Shown: one piece after another, positions 1 through 8,591 of the stretch
Position numbering within the stretch: position 1 is the stretch's first letter
Layout: the number at the start of each line of letters is the position of its first letter
The notes under the pieces: generated by a model
Told to the model about the DNA's origin: nothing
Database searches by the model: none
The model's input: only the letters and a program-made list of their open reading frames with translations
Position numbers and translations under genes: made by a program
Source of the DNA: an uncultured Methylomonas sp.
GTDB taxonomy: Bacteria > Pseudomonadota > Gammaproteobacteria > Methylococcales > Methylomonadaceae
DNA: 64,000 bases
Assembly: GCA_936941155.1 (NCBI GenBank)
Contig: CAKZJE010000019.1
Location: forward strand, 27,925-91,924
Reading direction: 5' to 3'

Positions 1-144
1 ATTTTATAGAAAGCGCATCGCTAACGTTTGATGCGCCTCCCTTCGTTCAGCACATCCTATTTTGAATTGTTTTTTAAAATTCATTGTTATAGAAAACAAC
101 TCTATTTCATTAAAATTAAGCGCATTTTATCGGGCTCGACAACT

Positions 145-189
145 GTAGGAGCGAATTCATTCGCACAATGCGGATAAATCCGCACCTAC
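145..189. repeat. Dispersed palindromic repeat, family D (copy 1)
   Basis: An imperfect palindrome whose ends are GTAGG-GCG and CGCACCTAC, with internal sub-palindromes around GAATTCATTC and GGATAAATCC. The same unit lies at 6828-6872 and 50590-50634. Similarity continues outside this copy (GTTGTCGA and an ATGCGC-like end), so the full unit is nearer 75 bp. Function is unknown. Confidence 0.8.
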
Positions 190-248
190 ATCAAATAGAC
201 TTGTTTTAACAAAGTATTCTTCTATATCAAAGTGTTATAGTTCAAAAA

Positions 249-278
249 CTGGAGTACAAAACATGTTTTGTACTCCAG
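249..278. repeat. Perfect 30-bp palindrome
   Basis: The arm CTGGAGTACAAAACA is followed directly by its exact reverse complement, with no loop. It lies downstream of the porin gene in a roughly 400-bp region that otherwise holds only repeat D and AT-rich sequence. It could be a cruciform, a bidirectional terminator stem or another repeat family. No second copy is in the window. Confidence 0.75.
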
Positions 279-409
279 CAGATAATAAAATCAACAGTTT
301 AAAAGAATACTTTTTAAATTGATTTTTTTATAACTGATTGATTAGTAAAGTTAAAACAAGTCTAATAGACTTGCATAAATTGTTTCATGCGCATTCCTAA
401 CGCAACCCG

Positions 410-1642
410 TTAGAATACAAAATCTAAATTGACAGAAACTAACGTTTCAATAGAAGGATTGTTTAAATTGTAGCGAAGCGGGTCGTTATTGGTATATGGC
501 CCATAACTGCCTTTATCAGGAGCTATCCAGTCCACTTGGCATTTGAGCAATATATTTTCCATCACAGGATAAGAAGCCCCGACAGAACCCGTCCACTGGC
601 TATAGTTTTGGGCTGCAAATATTTGTTGAATAATCAAGTTTGCGATTGGATGATTGCTTGAAGCCCGATAGCCAAGACTGTCGCGCCTGCCTACTGTTGC
701 ATAAATCAATGCTTCGTCAAAATGACGACCCAACGTAACATAAGCTCCCCAAGCCGATGCCAGCCCAGAATCTGAATCACGTCTTGCCCATTCTGCCATC
801 ATCAGCCAATCACTGCCTTCATAAGTCATGCCCAAAGAAGCAAGCGAAATAGGTGCACGGTTCATAGCAAGCTGTTGTGCGGCAATAGGATCAAACCAAT
901 TCATGGCGGTTAATGCTGCTTTAATAGACGGACTGGTGTAAGTCAATTCTGTGCGAGCCCATGTGAAGTGTGCCAGCCACAAGCCATATTGCCACTTTAA
1001 TCCCAAATAAACCCCATTGCGCCCTTTTAAAGCATCTGTGCCGCCTTCATTACTGCGTGAAGCTTTCGTATCATACGCACTCACACCTACCCAGCTAGTA
1101 AAAACCCCATATTCAGTTTCAAGGGGATAACGCACTTCAATTGCTTCCTGAGCCACTAAAGGAAACAATCCGTAAACCGTTTCAGGTGTTCGTACCCAAG
1201 GATTAGCAAAATTAGCCAGACGATATTCAGCCGCAAGATAAGAAGCCGGTTGCAACCTGCCCAGTCGAACTGCCAAGCCATTTTCAAACTCATAACGCAA
1301 GCTAGCAAGGCTTAAATAAGGGGTCATGGTTTTGTCAGGATTGCGTTCACTCACCGCTTGTGCAGTCAGTCTGATGTTTTCAGTGAGATCAACATCCAGT
1401 TGCACACCCAATCGCGAATCAACACCCCAATCAAATTCATTAGTCCGTCCAACTCCAGTAGGCTGTGTATTAGTGGCAAAATCAGCAGTGGAACTGCTCA
1501 ACCAACTGCCACCTATTGTGCCAAATCCTGAAAAACGCCAGCTATTTTCAGCAGCTTGTGCCACTGAAAAAAACTGTCCCGCGATTATCAATAACAGCAG
1601 AGGTTTTTCTGTCGATTTGCGAATAGTTGATTGCATTTTCAT
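410..1642 (-). CDS. Outer-membrane porin-like beta-barrel protein
   Basis: 410 residues. An N-terminal signal peptide has a hydrophobic core of LLLLIIAG and a likely cleavage after SVAQA near residue 30. The mature part is rich in alternating polar/aromatic strands and ends in Phe (NLDFVF), the usual C-terminal signature of barrels inserted by the BAM complex. No specific substrate family is recognisable. It is the last gene of a minus-strand group with a PstS-like periplasmic protein and a sensor kinase, so it may be an uptake pore controlled by them; that is inference. Translation could start at Met1 or Met3. A 148-bp gap with a palindrome separates it from the kinase. Confidence 0.75.
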   Translation of the reverse strand: MKMQSTIRKSTEKPLLLLIIAGQFFSVAQAAENSWRFSGFGTIGGSWLSSSTADFATNTQPTGVGRTNEFDWGVDSRLGVQLDVDLTENIRLTAQAVSERNPDKTMTPYLSLASLRYEFENGLAVRLGRLQPASYLAAEYRLANFANPWVRTPETVYGLFPLVAQEAIEVRYPLETEYGVFTSWVGVSAYDTKASRSNEGGTDALKGRNGVYLGLKWQYGLWLAHFTWARTELTYTSPSIKAALTAMNWFDPIAAQQLAMNRAPISLASLGMTYEGSDWLMMAEWARRDSDSGLASAWGAYVTLGRHFDEALIYATVGRRDSLGYRASSNHPIANLIIQQIFAAQNYSQWTGSVGASYPVMENILLKCQVDWIAPDKGSYGPYTNNDPLRYNLNNPSIETLVSVNLDFVF

Positions 1643-1691
1643 AACTAAACATCACGGTTAAGAATGCGCATGAAATAAACTCGGCAACTTT

Positions 1692-1723
1692 ACGACTGGC
1701 AGTCTTAAAGAACTGCCAGTCGT
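1692..1723. repeat. Palindromic repeat, family C (copy 1)
   Basis: Arms ACGACTGGCAGTC and AACTGCCAGTCGT surround a short loop, between the kinase stop and the porin start. Related copies are at 41257-41289 and 43472-43504. It could act as a hairpin that attenuates read-through into the porin gene. Confidence 0.8.
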
Positions 1724-1790
1724 GACCTCAGCGATTTTAAGAATAAACTTGCCTAAGTTGATTTGTACACATTACTAAAGAATTGAAAAT

Positions 1791-3401
1791 TTACTCTTCA
1801 TTAGGTGCAGATAAAGGTAAATCGAAACTAAATCTTGTTCCCTGTTCTAAAACTGATTTGACTTGCGCACGCCCACCTAGCACCGCTTCTACAATATTAT
1901 GCACAATACTTAACCCTAAACCACTGCCACCGCTGCCCAGTCGTGTTGTAAAAAAGGGGTCAAAAATATGTTTTAAATGTTCCGGTGCAATGCCCATGCC
2001 GTCATCACTAAACTCCAGCATCACGCGATGCTCAACAGATTGATAAGCATAAAAGCGCATACAACCTGCACGACCATCGCTAAAAGCGTGTATGAGTGCA
2101 TTGGTAATAAGGTTTGTGATAACTTGCCCTAATGCCCCCGGATAACTATCCATCATAATTTCTTCAGGAATCTCAATTTCCAGCGTAATCGGGCTATTTT
2201 TAAAAGTGTGCCGTAATGTATCAGAGACTTCACACACAACTTGCCGCAATCTAAATTCGCGCCGCACTGAGCTGGACTGATCCACAGCCACATGCTTAAA
2301 GCTGGTGATAAGCTCAGTTGCACGATACAGATTACGGGTAATCAATGGACAAGAAGCCCCAACTAAGCCCAAATATTTATCCAGTGCCGAGCGTTTTAAG
2401 CCTTTTTCAACTTCCAGCATAAATTCATGGCTGCGCTCTTCCAGTGTGCTTGCTGCCATTAACGCATTGCCAATCGGCGTATTTAACTCATGGGCAATGC
2501 CAGCCACTAATGAGCCGAGACTTGCCAATTTTTCTGAATAAATTAAAGATTCTTGCGTTTGCTTTAAATTGACAATCGTTTCTTCAAGTGTGCGATTAAC
2601 CCGCGCCAGTTGTTGGGTGCGCTCTTCAACTCGCCATTCTAACTCTTGATTGAGCACACAAAAGTCAACACGACTTTCCTCTAAAGCCAAAATACGCTGC
2701 CGAATCGCATTCGACATAATATTAAAGTAATGCGCTAAGCGAGCAATTTCATCAGAGCCATCTTCGGGTGCAACTTGTTGATAATCGCCTTTTGATAGAG
2801 CTTCACTGGCTCTTATCAACAAACTAATTCTATTCACAACCGGAATGCCTAATAACAGAATTAACACTGTGCCTATCAACAAACTTATCCCTATCAGCAA
2901 TGCTCCTTGTTTTAAAGATCGCTGTGCCGCATTGCGCAGCAATTCCACAGACAGCCCATATTGCAAATAGCCCACGCTATTATCAGACAACAAAATAGGC
3001 TGGCGCACATGCACTAAACCGTGACTCATCGCCAAGGCAATATTTTTTGTGTCATCGGCTGGCGGAACTGCACTTCCGGCTGGCAATCCTACTTTTAGCA
3101 ACAGCGTATGATCTTCTTTGGCAACAATAATGTAGGTTAAGCCCTGATGCTCTCTTTCTTGGACAATCAATTCAGACAAATAAACATTCAGCTCTGCCAA
3201 TTGATTGGTGAGCGCGGACGGTGAAACGGCTAAATTCAAAATCTGCGAAGTGTGTTTAACCGTTGCTAGCCCATTTTCAACCATCGCTTGCTGAATCACA
3301 CGATAGCCGTTAAAAAGTACGGTAACGCCCAGCACGACCAGCATCCCTAATGTTAGTGCTAAAAAACGAAACCGTAGCGAGTGAAATAACAAAGCTTTCA
3401 T
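1791..3401 (-). CDS. HAMP-domain sensor histidine kinase
   Basis: 536 residues. TM1 is near 11-33, followed by a periplasmic sensor of about 130 residues, TM2 near 166-188, HAMP near 190-240 and a coiled-coil linker near 240-285. The HisKA site is AHELNTPIGN with His304. The HATPase_c boxes are all visible: N box NLITNALIHAF, G1 DDGMGI and G2 GSGGSGLGLS. It should autophosphorylate in response to a periplasmic cue. The start lies 4 bp after the stop of the PstS-like gene, which suggests co-transcription and sensing through that protein. No response regulator directly adjoins it. The REC-DUF3369-GGDEF-EAL gene just upstream on the same strand is the obvious candidate partner, which is inference. 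Confidence 0.88.
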   Translation of the reverse strand: MKALLFHSLRFRFLALTLGMLVVLGVTVLFNGYRVIQQAMVENGLATVKHTSQILNLAVSPSALTNQLAELNVYLSELIVQEREHQGLTYIIVAKEDHTLLLKVGLPAGSAVPPADDTKNIALAMSHGLVHVRQPILLSDNSVGYLQYGLSVELLRNAAQRSLKQGALLIGISLLIGTVLILLLGIPVVNRISLLIRASEALSKGDYQQVAPEDGSDEIARLAHYFNIMSNAIRQRILALEESRVDFCVLNQELEWRVEERTQQLARVNRTLEETIVNLKQTQESLIYSEKLASLGSLVAGIAHELNTPIGNALMAASTLEERSHEFMLEVEKGLKRSALDKYLGLVGASCPLITRNLYRATELITSFKHVAVDQSSSVRREFRLRQVVCEVSDTLRHTFKNSPITLEIEIPEEIMMDSYPGALGQVITNLITNALIHAFSDGRAGCMRFYAYQSVEHRVMLEFSDDGMGIAPEHLKHIFDPFFTTRLGSGGSGLGLSIVHNIVEAVLGGRAQVKSVLEQGTRFSFDLPLSAPNEE

Positions 3402-3405
3402 AACG

Positions 3406-3846
3406 TTATGGCAAACTCAGCAAAATTTTGAAGCCATCATGTTTGGCATCCGGCGCGTAAGTGACTGTGCCGGGTTGTGATTGCAGAAAAAACTTGACCT
3501 CATCCAATGGCAATTTGCGCGGAGGTTTTCCTTGTGCGGAAAACACAATTCTTGCCCAATAAGCACTCACCCGCACCGCACTCATATCTGCAACAGCCTG
3601 ATAAAACGAGTCGCGGAGCTTATCGTCACTCACATCCAAAGGAATTAAAGCGTGTCCATCAATGCTGATTTTACGTTTACCCAAAAACAAATCTGCAACC
3701 TCCTCACGAGTGAGAGAACTCACCACATTGCCATTTGCGGTAATCACGCTCAAAGGCTCAGCACGCGTAGGAGAAATAAACGCCCAAAAGGTGGTTGAAA
3801 ATAACAAGCCGTGCAAAATCACAGTGTTTACTAAAGAGTTTTTCAT
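3406..3846 (-). CDS. PstS-like periplasmic substrate-binding-domain protein (short)
   Basis: 146 residues from the chosen ATG. The reading frame stays open for 66 more codons upstream, but that part runs through a palindromic repeat and a MITE, so it is not taken as coding. The chosen start gives a clean signal peptide with cleavage after SPTRA (residue 29). The mature part (VVSSLTREEVADLFLGKRK, then YWARIVFSAQGKPPRKL) matches the short phosphate-binding-like PBP domain proteins often found next to sensor kinases. At about 115 mature residues it is half the size of a real PstS, so it is probably a sensory accessory and not a transporter subunit. It sits 4 bp upstream of the kinase gene. Confidence 0.75.
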   Translation of the reverse strand: MKNSLVNTVILHGLLFSTTFWAFISPTRAEPLSVITANGNVVSSLTREEVADLFLGKRKISIDGHALIPLDVSDDKLRDSFYQAVADMSAVRVSAYWARIVFSAQGKPPRKLPLDEVKFFLQSQPGTVTYAPDAKHDGFKILLSLP

Positions 3847-3906
3847 AAAAAGGCTATTTGATTGTCTGAATCCAAATGCAAATTGAACATAAGTTTTCAG
3901 GTATAA

Positions 3907-3939
3907 AAACCTTTCAGGTCTTCGAGACCTGAAAGGTTT
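3907..3939. repeat. Palindromic repeat, family B (copy 1)
   Basis: Perfect 15-bp arms (AAACCTTTCAGGTCT and its complement) with loop TCG, upstream of the PstS-like gene. Relatives lie at 12242, 12817, 34323, 38503, 43569 and 58856. Confidence 0.85.
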
Positions 3940-3953
3940 GGGTGACAATAAAC

Positions 3954-4240
3954 CGCATCCATTCAGAAATACATAGTTTTTCTTGATTAGAAAGATACCA
4001 CAGCTAACACCGTCATACTGGCATGGATGCCAGTATCCAGTCACAAGGATGTGATAGTTTGATTAAAACTCACCATCCCTGGCACTGGATACCCGCATCC
4101 TTGCGGGTATGACGTTTTAGCTGAGACATATTGCTAATCAGGTAGTTTTTTAAAATGGTTAGATGCTATGTAAACGTGTAGAGACGCAAAATATTGCGTC
4201 TCTACGGTTCAACAAAAAACTACGTTTCTCAAATTAGATG
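3954..4240 (-). repeat. 117-bp repeat element X, copy interrupted by a MITE
   Basis: Positions 3954-3981 plus 4151-4240 together match, in inverted orientation, the uninterrupted copy at 9796-9912 almost base for base (118 versus 117 bp). The two ends form imperfect 27-bp inverted repeats (20 of 27 matching, starting CATC and ending TAGTTTTTT). The centre is a GTAGAGACGC palindrome (4178-4205). The gap between the halves is exactly the 161-bp MITE plus one 8-bp target duplication. Confidence 0.85.
3982..4142. mobile_element. 161-bp MITE-like element, copy 1
   Basis: Non-coding element with imperfect terminal inverted repeats: the left end starts CTTGATTAG and the right end is CTAATCAGG, with about 20 of 27 positions matching. 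Direct repeats TAGTTTTT flank it at 3974-3981 and 4143-4150. Inside are two stem-loops, CATACTGGCATGGATGCCAG and ACCCGCATCCTTGCGGGTAT. A second copy of identical length is at 36397-36557. No transposase of matching type is present in the window. Confidence 0.85.
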
Positions 4241-4258
4241 AGGTTTAAATCAAAATTG

Positions 4259-6514
4259 TTACAGCGAGTGCTTGATTTTCCAATCTAGCAGCCAAGTTTT
4301 CAATTCCGCAGCAGGCATGGGTCGCGCATAAAAATAACCTTGCGCTTCGCTACAGCCCATTGCTAATAATCGCTCCGCTTGTTCTTGATGCTCAACGCCT
4401 TCGGCAATCACTCGCAATCCTAAACTGCGTCCTAGTTGAATAATCATGTCTGTAATCCGACCAGAATCTGCATTTTCACAAATACTCGTCACAAAAGACC
4501 GGTCGATTTTTAGACGATCTAACGGCAATCTATCCAGATAGGACAACGATGAAAAACCAGTGCCAAAATCATCAATCGCAATCGCAATCCCCATCGCTCT
4601 AATTTTTCGCAAGGTTGTTTCCACCAAGTTTTGCCCCATCATTGCCACAGATTCCGTGATTTCAAGCTCTAGCATTTTGGGGTTCGCTTGTGTGTCATGC
4701 AGTGCTGCTTGCAAAATATCTAAAAAATCAGTTTTGCGAAACTGCACAGCCGATACATTCACTGACATGGTTAAATCGTGCCAACCTTCTAATTCCAGTT
4801 GCCGAATAAAATGCAGCGAATCGCGTAAAATCCATGTTCCCATTCCTATAATCAATCCTGATTGCTCGGCAAGGGGAATAAATTTATCCGGTGGAATTAA
4901 TTCATTTTGTTCATTGCGCCAACGCATTAACGCTTCAAAACCCAAGAGTTTGCCAGTTAGCAAATCAACTTGCGGCTGAAAAGCAGGGTGCAAACGCCCG
5001 TTTCCAAAAGCACCATGCAAGTGTTGCAAAAGATGCGTGCGTTCTTTGGCATCAGAACTCATTTCTGGCGCGTAAAAAACCTCGCTGCCTGAGCCTGCTT
5101 GTTTTGATAACTTGCGAGCAATGTTGGCATCCTTCAACACCGCTTGCCCTTTACCATGAGAGTCTTTTAGCCGCACAATCCCCATACTAAAAGAAACAGA
5201 GTGTTCTACAGTGTCTCCAATCGCAAACGGACGTTGAATAGCCGCGCGTATTTGTGCAGGAATTAATGTTGCAGATTTGCCCAACATGCCAAACGCATCA
5301 CCGGATAAACGCGCAATTAAACTGTCTATGCCAAAACTTTCTTCCAAGCGTTTCGCACATTCAACCAATAATTCATCGCCGTAACTGTGTCCAAACGCAT
5401 TATTAATTTCGGCAAATCGGTCAACGTCTATTAATACCACACTGTATTCGCTAAAAAGATTATTGTTAATACAGTTATCAATTGCATCAATAAAAGCCGC
5501 ACGATTCGGCAATCCTACTAATTTATCAAGATAAGCCGAGTCTTTCAGATGACTAATTAAATTAATATTGTCAGCACAAATTGAAACATTTTTGCAAAAA
5601 ACCTCCAGCAAATTGCGATCAATATCCGATGGCAACTGACGTGATTTAACATAAACCGCAAATTGTTTATTACCGCGTAGCGCAAAATTCAGCACGGCAT
5701 AATGTTTTTCAAACAAATGTGAGCGTTTTTGAAAACAGAGTTTTAGACTTTCTCGAATTTGCACGTCGTCAATTTCATCAAGCTGATGTTGAATCAATCC
5801 TTGATAACGCCCTGCCGCTGCAATCACAATGTATTCATTGCTCGCACAATCATGGTCTAAATCGGCTTGCGCACACAGTACGCCCTCAGGGTCAACGCCA
5901 AGCACCGCCGACAATTGCTGAATCACCCCCGAAGAAAAGGCCTGCAATCCAGTTTGCACCATCAAATCAGACGAGCCTTGCACAATTTGTTCCAGTCCTT
6001 GACGATAAATCTCCATGCGCATCATTTGGTCATAAGCACGAATCGCCGTCAGCACCGCAGTAAACAATTTGTTGCGGGTTAAATCGTTTTTAGTTTTGTA
6101 ATCGTTAATATCGTATTTACGAATCGCATCCAGCTCAGGCGCATAACCGGGCTGTCCGGTGCGTAAAATAATTCGAGGTATCGTTAATTTAAGTTCATGG
6201 CGAATTTGATCGACTAATTTAAGCCCCGCATCCTGCGTTTCCATCACCACATCAAGCAAAATAACAGCTATGTTAGGTGTGTTTTTTAAAATCGCTAAGC
6301 CTTCCACAGCAGAATAAGCGTGCAAAAATTCAGGCATTCTGCCTAATAAATCAACACCTGCCAGCGCGTGTTCTGTAGCAAGATGCACATCCGCATCATC
6401 GTCAACAACCAGAATCCGCCAAACCGCTTGACTATCATCAGCCTCATCGTTGTCCTCAATAAACTGCATCTCTGCTTCATCTTCAAACATAAAATCGTTA
6501 GAACCTTGACTCAT
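4259..6514 (-). CDS. Response regulator REC-DUF3369-GGDEF-EAL, predicted c-di-GMP phosphodiesterase
   Basis: 751 residues. The N-terminal REC domain spans about 33-155 (VVDDD acidic pocket, phospho-acceptor Asp88 in LLDVV), followed by a DUF3369-type region to about 310. The GGDEF domain at about 330-480 carries SGDAF (404-408) in place of GGDEF, so cyclase activity is unlikely. The EAL domain at about 500-745 looks catalytically complete: EALMRW (527), NVSAVQF, LEITES, IDDFGTG, LKIDRSF, AEGVE and QGYFYARP are all present. The expected role is phosphorylation-controlled c-di-GMP hydrolysis. It lies upstream of, and on the same strand as, the orphan HAMP kinase at 1791-3401. The repeats between them make a single transcript uncertain. 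Confidence 0.88.
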   Translation of the reverse strand: MSQGSNDFMFEDEAEMQFIEDNDEADDSQAVWRILVVDDDADVHLATEHALAGVDLLGRMPEFLHAYSAVEGLAILKNTPNIAVILLDVVMETQDAGLKLVDQIRHELKLTIPRIILRTGQPGYAPELDAIRKYDINDYKTKNDLTRNKLFTAVLTAIRAYDQMMRMEIYRQGLEQIVQGSSDLMVQTGLQAFSSGVIQQLSAVLGVDPEGVLCAQADLDHDCASNEYIVIAAAGRYQGLIQHQLDEIDDVQIRESLKLCFQKRSHLFEKHYAVLNFALRGNKQFAVYVKSRQLPSDIDRNLLEVFCKNVSICADNINLISHLKDSAYLDKLVGLPNRAAFIDAIDNCINNNLFSEYSVVLIDVDRFAEINNAFGHSYGDELLVECAKRLEESFGIDSLIARLSGDAFGMLGKSATLIPAQIRAAIQRPFAIGDTVEHSVSFSMGIVRLKDSHGKGQAVLKDANIARKLSKQAGSGSEVFYAPEMSSDAKERTHLLQHLHGAFGNGRLHPAFQPQVDLLTGKLLGFEALMRWRNEQNELIPPDKFIPLAEQSGLIIGMGTWILRDSLHFIRQLELEGWHDLTMSVNVSAVQFRKTDFLDILQAALHDTQANPKMLELEITESVAMMGQNLVETTLRKIRAMGIAIAIDDFGTGFSSLSYLDRLPLDRLKIDRSFVTSICENADSGRITDMIIQLGRSLGLRVIAEGVEHQEQAERLLAMGCSEAQGYFYARPMPAAELKTWLLDWKIKHSL

Positions 6515-6827
6515 ATATTTGCAACTCTAAATTTTTTTAACTCTCAAGGTGCAACTAGCAATTGCTGTATTGCCCTAATACATAACATTGTTCAAAAATA
6601 TTATGATGTTAGCTCTGTGAAAGTATGATGAAAAACTATTTTTTATTTTTAAATTTGATGTGACACAAAACAAATGAATTATCATCGAAAAGCACCTGAA
6701 ATCTTATATTAAAAGTGTGGGTAACTACTCAAAAATAGTGTTGCTAATCTTTATTTTGCTAGCGACCTAATTAATCTCGTTTTCACGCATTAAAAAAATC
6801 AGCCTTTGAAGGCGAAAAGAAAATAAA

Positions 6828-6872
6828 GTAGGTGCGGATTTATCCGCACAGTGCGAATGAATTTGCACCTAC
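6828..6872. repeat. Dispersed palindromic repeat, family D (copy 2)
   Basis: Bounded by GTAGGTGCG and GCACCTAC. The unit continues to about 6903 (GTTGTCGA, then ATGCACGTTCC), as in the copies at 145-189 and 50590-50634. Confidence 0.85.
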
Positions 6873-6919
6873 AGTTGTCGAACTTGTTTTATGCACGTTC
6901 CTTATCAACACAGCGAGAA

Positions 6920-6950
6920 TTGTTCAGCTATCGCGCCGCCATGCTATCAT
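6920..6950 (+). promoter_or_regulatory. Possible sigma70 promoter for ubiD
   Basis: TTGTTC at 6920-6925 and TATCAT at 6945-6950 are separated by 19 bp, about 75 bp upstream of the ubiD ATG. The spacing is slightly long, so this is only a candidate. Confidence 0.3.
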
Positions 6951-7023
6951 TTCTCAGCATTCAGAACCGTAGTGCGCATTGTTTGGCACTCTCAATTCAT
7001 CACACAAAAATCAGCCTACACAC

Positions 7024-8487
7024 ATGAAATACCACGACCTGCGCGATTTTATTCATCAACTGGAAAAACAAGGCGAATTAAAACGCATCACTATTGAAGT
7101 TGATCCCTATTTGGAAATGACAGAAATTTGTGATCGCACCTTAAAACAAGGAGGCCCCGCCTTGCTGTTTGAAAATGTTAAAGGCGCGAATATTCCGGTT
7201 TTAGCCAATCTGTTTGGTACACCGCGCCGCGTGGCAATGGGAATGGGCGCAGATTCTGTGACTGAATTGCGTGGCATTGGCGAATTGTTGGCGTATTTAA
7301 AAGAGCCTGAACCGCCCAAAGGCATTAGAGACGCATTTGAAAAAATTCCAGTGTTTAAACAAGTGTTGAACATGCCGGTGAAAGTGGTGAAAAATCCGCC
7401 GTGTCAGGAGCTGATTCGCAATGCCGATGAAGTGGATTTAAGCGTTTATCCGATTCAAACTTGTTGGCCAGAAGATGCAGCGCCGTTGATTACTTGGCCG
7501 CTAGTCGTCACGCGCGGGCCCAATAAAGAACGGCAAAATTTAGGGATTTATCGCTTGCAAGTGATTGCCAAAAACAAAGTGATTATGCGTTGGTTGGCGC
7601 ATCGCGGTGGCGCGTTGGATTTTCGCGAATTTCAAGAAAAATATCCCGGCAAACCTTATCCTGTCGCCGTTGCTTTAGGCGCAGACCCCGCCACTATTTT
7701 AGGTGCGGTCACGCCCGTGCCCGATTCTTTATCTGAATATGCGTTTGCAGGTTTATTGCGCGGTAGCAAAACGGAAGTTGCACAATGTTTGCTTAGTGAT
7801 TTACAAGTGCCCGCCAGTGCAGAAATTGTGCTGGAAGGTTTTATTTATCCCAATGAGTTTGCCCCCGAAGGGCCATTTGGCGATCACACCGGATATTATA
7901 ATGAAGTGGGTGAATTTCCGGTTTTCACCATTGAAAAAATCACCCAACGCCAAGCTCCCATTTATCACAGCACTTATACCGGTCGTCCACCCGATGAACC
8001 GGCAATTTTAGGCGTGGCGTTAAATGAAGTATTTGTGCCGATTTTGCAAAAACAATTCCCTGAAATTATCGACTTTTATTTGCCACCGGAAGGTTGTTCC
8101 TATCGAATGGCGGTGATTTCCATGAAAAAACAATACGCAGGACACGCCAAACGAGTGATGCTGGGAACGTGGTCATTTTTGCGCCAATTTATGTACACCA
8201 AATTTGTGATTGTAGTGGATGAAGATGTGGACGTGCGTAATTGGCAAGATGTAATTTGGGCAATTACCACGCGCATGGATCCGGCTCGCGATTTAACCAT
8301 TTTAGAAAACACGCCGATTGATTATTTAGATTTTGCCTCGCCTGTTTCTGGTTTAGGTTCAAAAGTGGGGTTTGATGCCACCAATAAATGGCCGGGCGAA
8401 ACCACGCGCGAATGGGGGCGCACCATTAAAATGTCAGATGAAGTGGTAAAAAAAGTCGATAAAATGTGGGATAGTTTAGGAATTTAA
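7024..8487 (+). CDS. ubiD: 4-hydroxy-3-polyprenylbenzoate decarboxylase UbiD
   Basis: 487 residues, close to the usual length of about 490-500. It is a prenylated-FMN-dependent decarboxylase in ubiquinone synthesis and needs a UbiX partner, which is not in this window. Recognised by the N-terminal [20 protein letters not shown], the [10 protein letters not shown] segment, and a C-terminal half typical of proteobacterial UbiD. The frame is open 45 bp further upstream, but ATG 7024 gives the standard family N-terminus. It sits directly upstream of rsmH, where many gammaproteobacteria carry mraZ. The linkage to the dcw cluster is probably positional, since a good promoter lies in the gap. Confidence 0.93.
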   Translation: MKYHDLRDFIHQLEKQGELKRITIEVDPYLEMTEICDRTLKQGGPALLFENVKGANIPVLANLFGTPRRVAMGMGADSVTELRGIGELLAYLKEPEPPKGIRDAFEKIPVFKQVLNMPVKVVKNPPCQELIRNADEVDLSVYPIQTCWPEDAAPLITWPLVVTRGPNKERQNLGIYRLQVIAKNKVIMRWLAHRGGALDFREFQEKYPGKPYPVAVALGADPATILGAVTPVPDSLSEYAFAGLLRGSKTEVAQCLLSDLQVPASAEIVLEGFIYPNEFAPEGPFGDHTGYYNEVGEFPVFTIEKITQRQAPIYHSTYTGRPPDEPAILGVALNEVFVPILQKQFPEIIDFYLPPEGCSYRMAVISMKKQYAGHAKRVMLGTWSFLRQFMYTKFVIVVDEDVDVRNWQDVIWAITTRMDPARDLTILENTPIDYLDFASPVSGLGSKVGFDATNKWPGETTREWGRTIKMSDEVVKKVDKMWDSLGI

Positions 8488-8526
8488 CAGTAACACTTGA
8501 AAATTCTGCTGAAAAATGATGCTCGC

Positions 8527-8554
8527 TTGACTATCAAAGGTTTATTGTTATAGT
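8527..8554 (+). promoter_or_regulatory. Likely sigma70 promoter of the dcw cluster
   Basis: TTGACT (8527-8532) and TATAGT (8549-8554) have a 16-bp spacer. They lie 40 bp after the ubiD stop and 38 bp before the rsmH ATG. It is the best promoter-like match upstream of the cell-wall genes. No mraZ gene or MraZ-type TGGG repeat operator is seen. Confidence 0.5.
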
Positions 8555-8591
8555 GGAGCGATTTGCTTTGGCGTAAGGTTGATTGCGGTTT

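Larger units (their letters stand above)
6515..7023. other. Intergenic region between divergent c-di-GMP regulator and ubiD
   Basis: About 510 bp without a gene. It holds repeat D copy 2 and a possible ubiD promoter near 6920-6950. The remainder is AT-rich with no open frame I would defend. Confidence 0.6.

Noticed and set aside
1326..1661. 111-codon open frame opposite the porin gene
   Set aside because: Antisense to a gene with a signal peptide and barrel C-terminus; composition shows no domain and reads as complement of the porin.
3847..4044. 66-codon N-terminal extension of the PstS-like protein
   Set aside because: It translates a family B palindrome and part of the MITE; the internal ATG gives a proper signal peptide.
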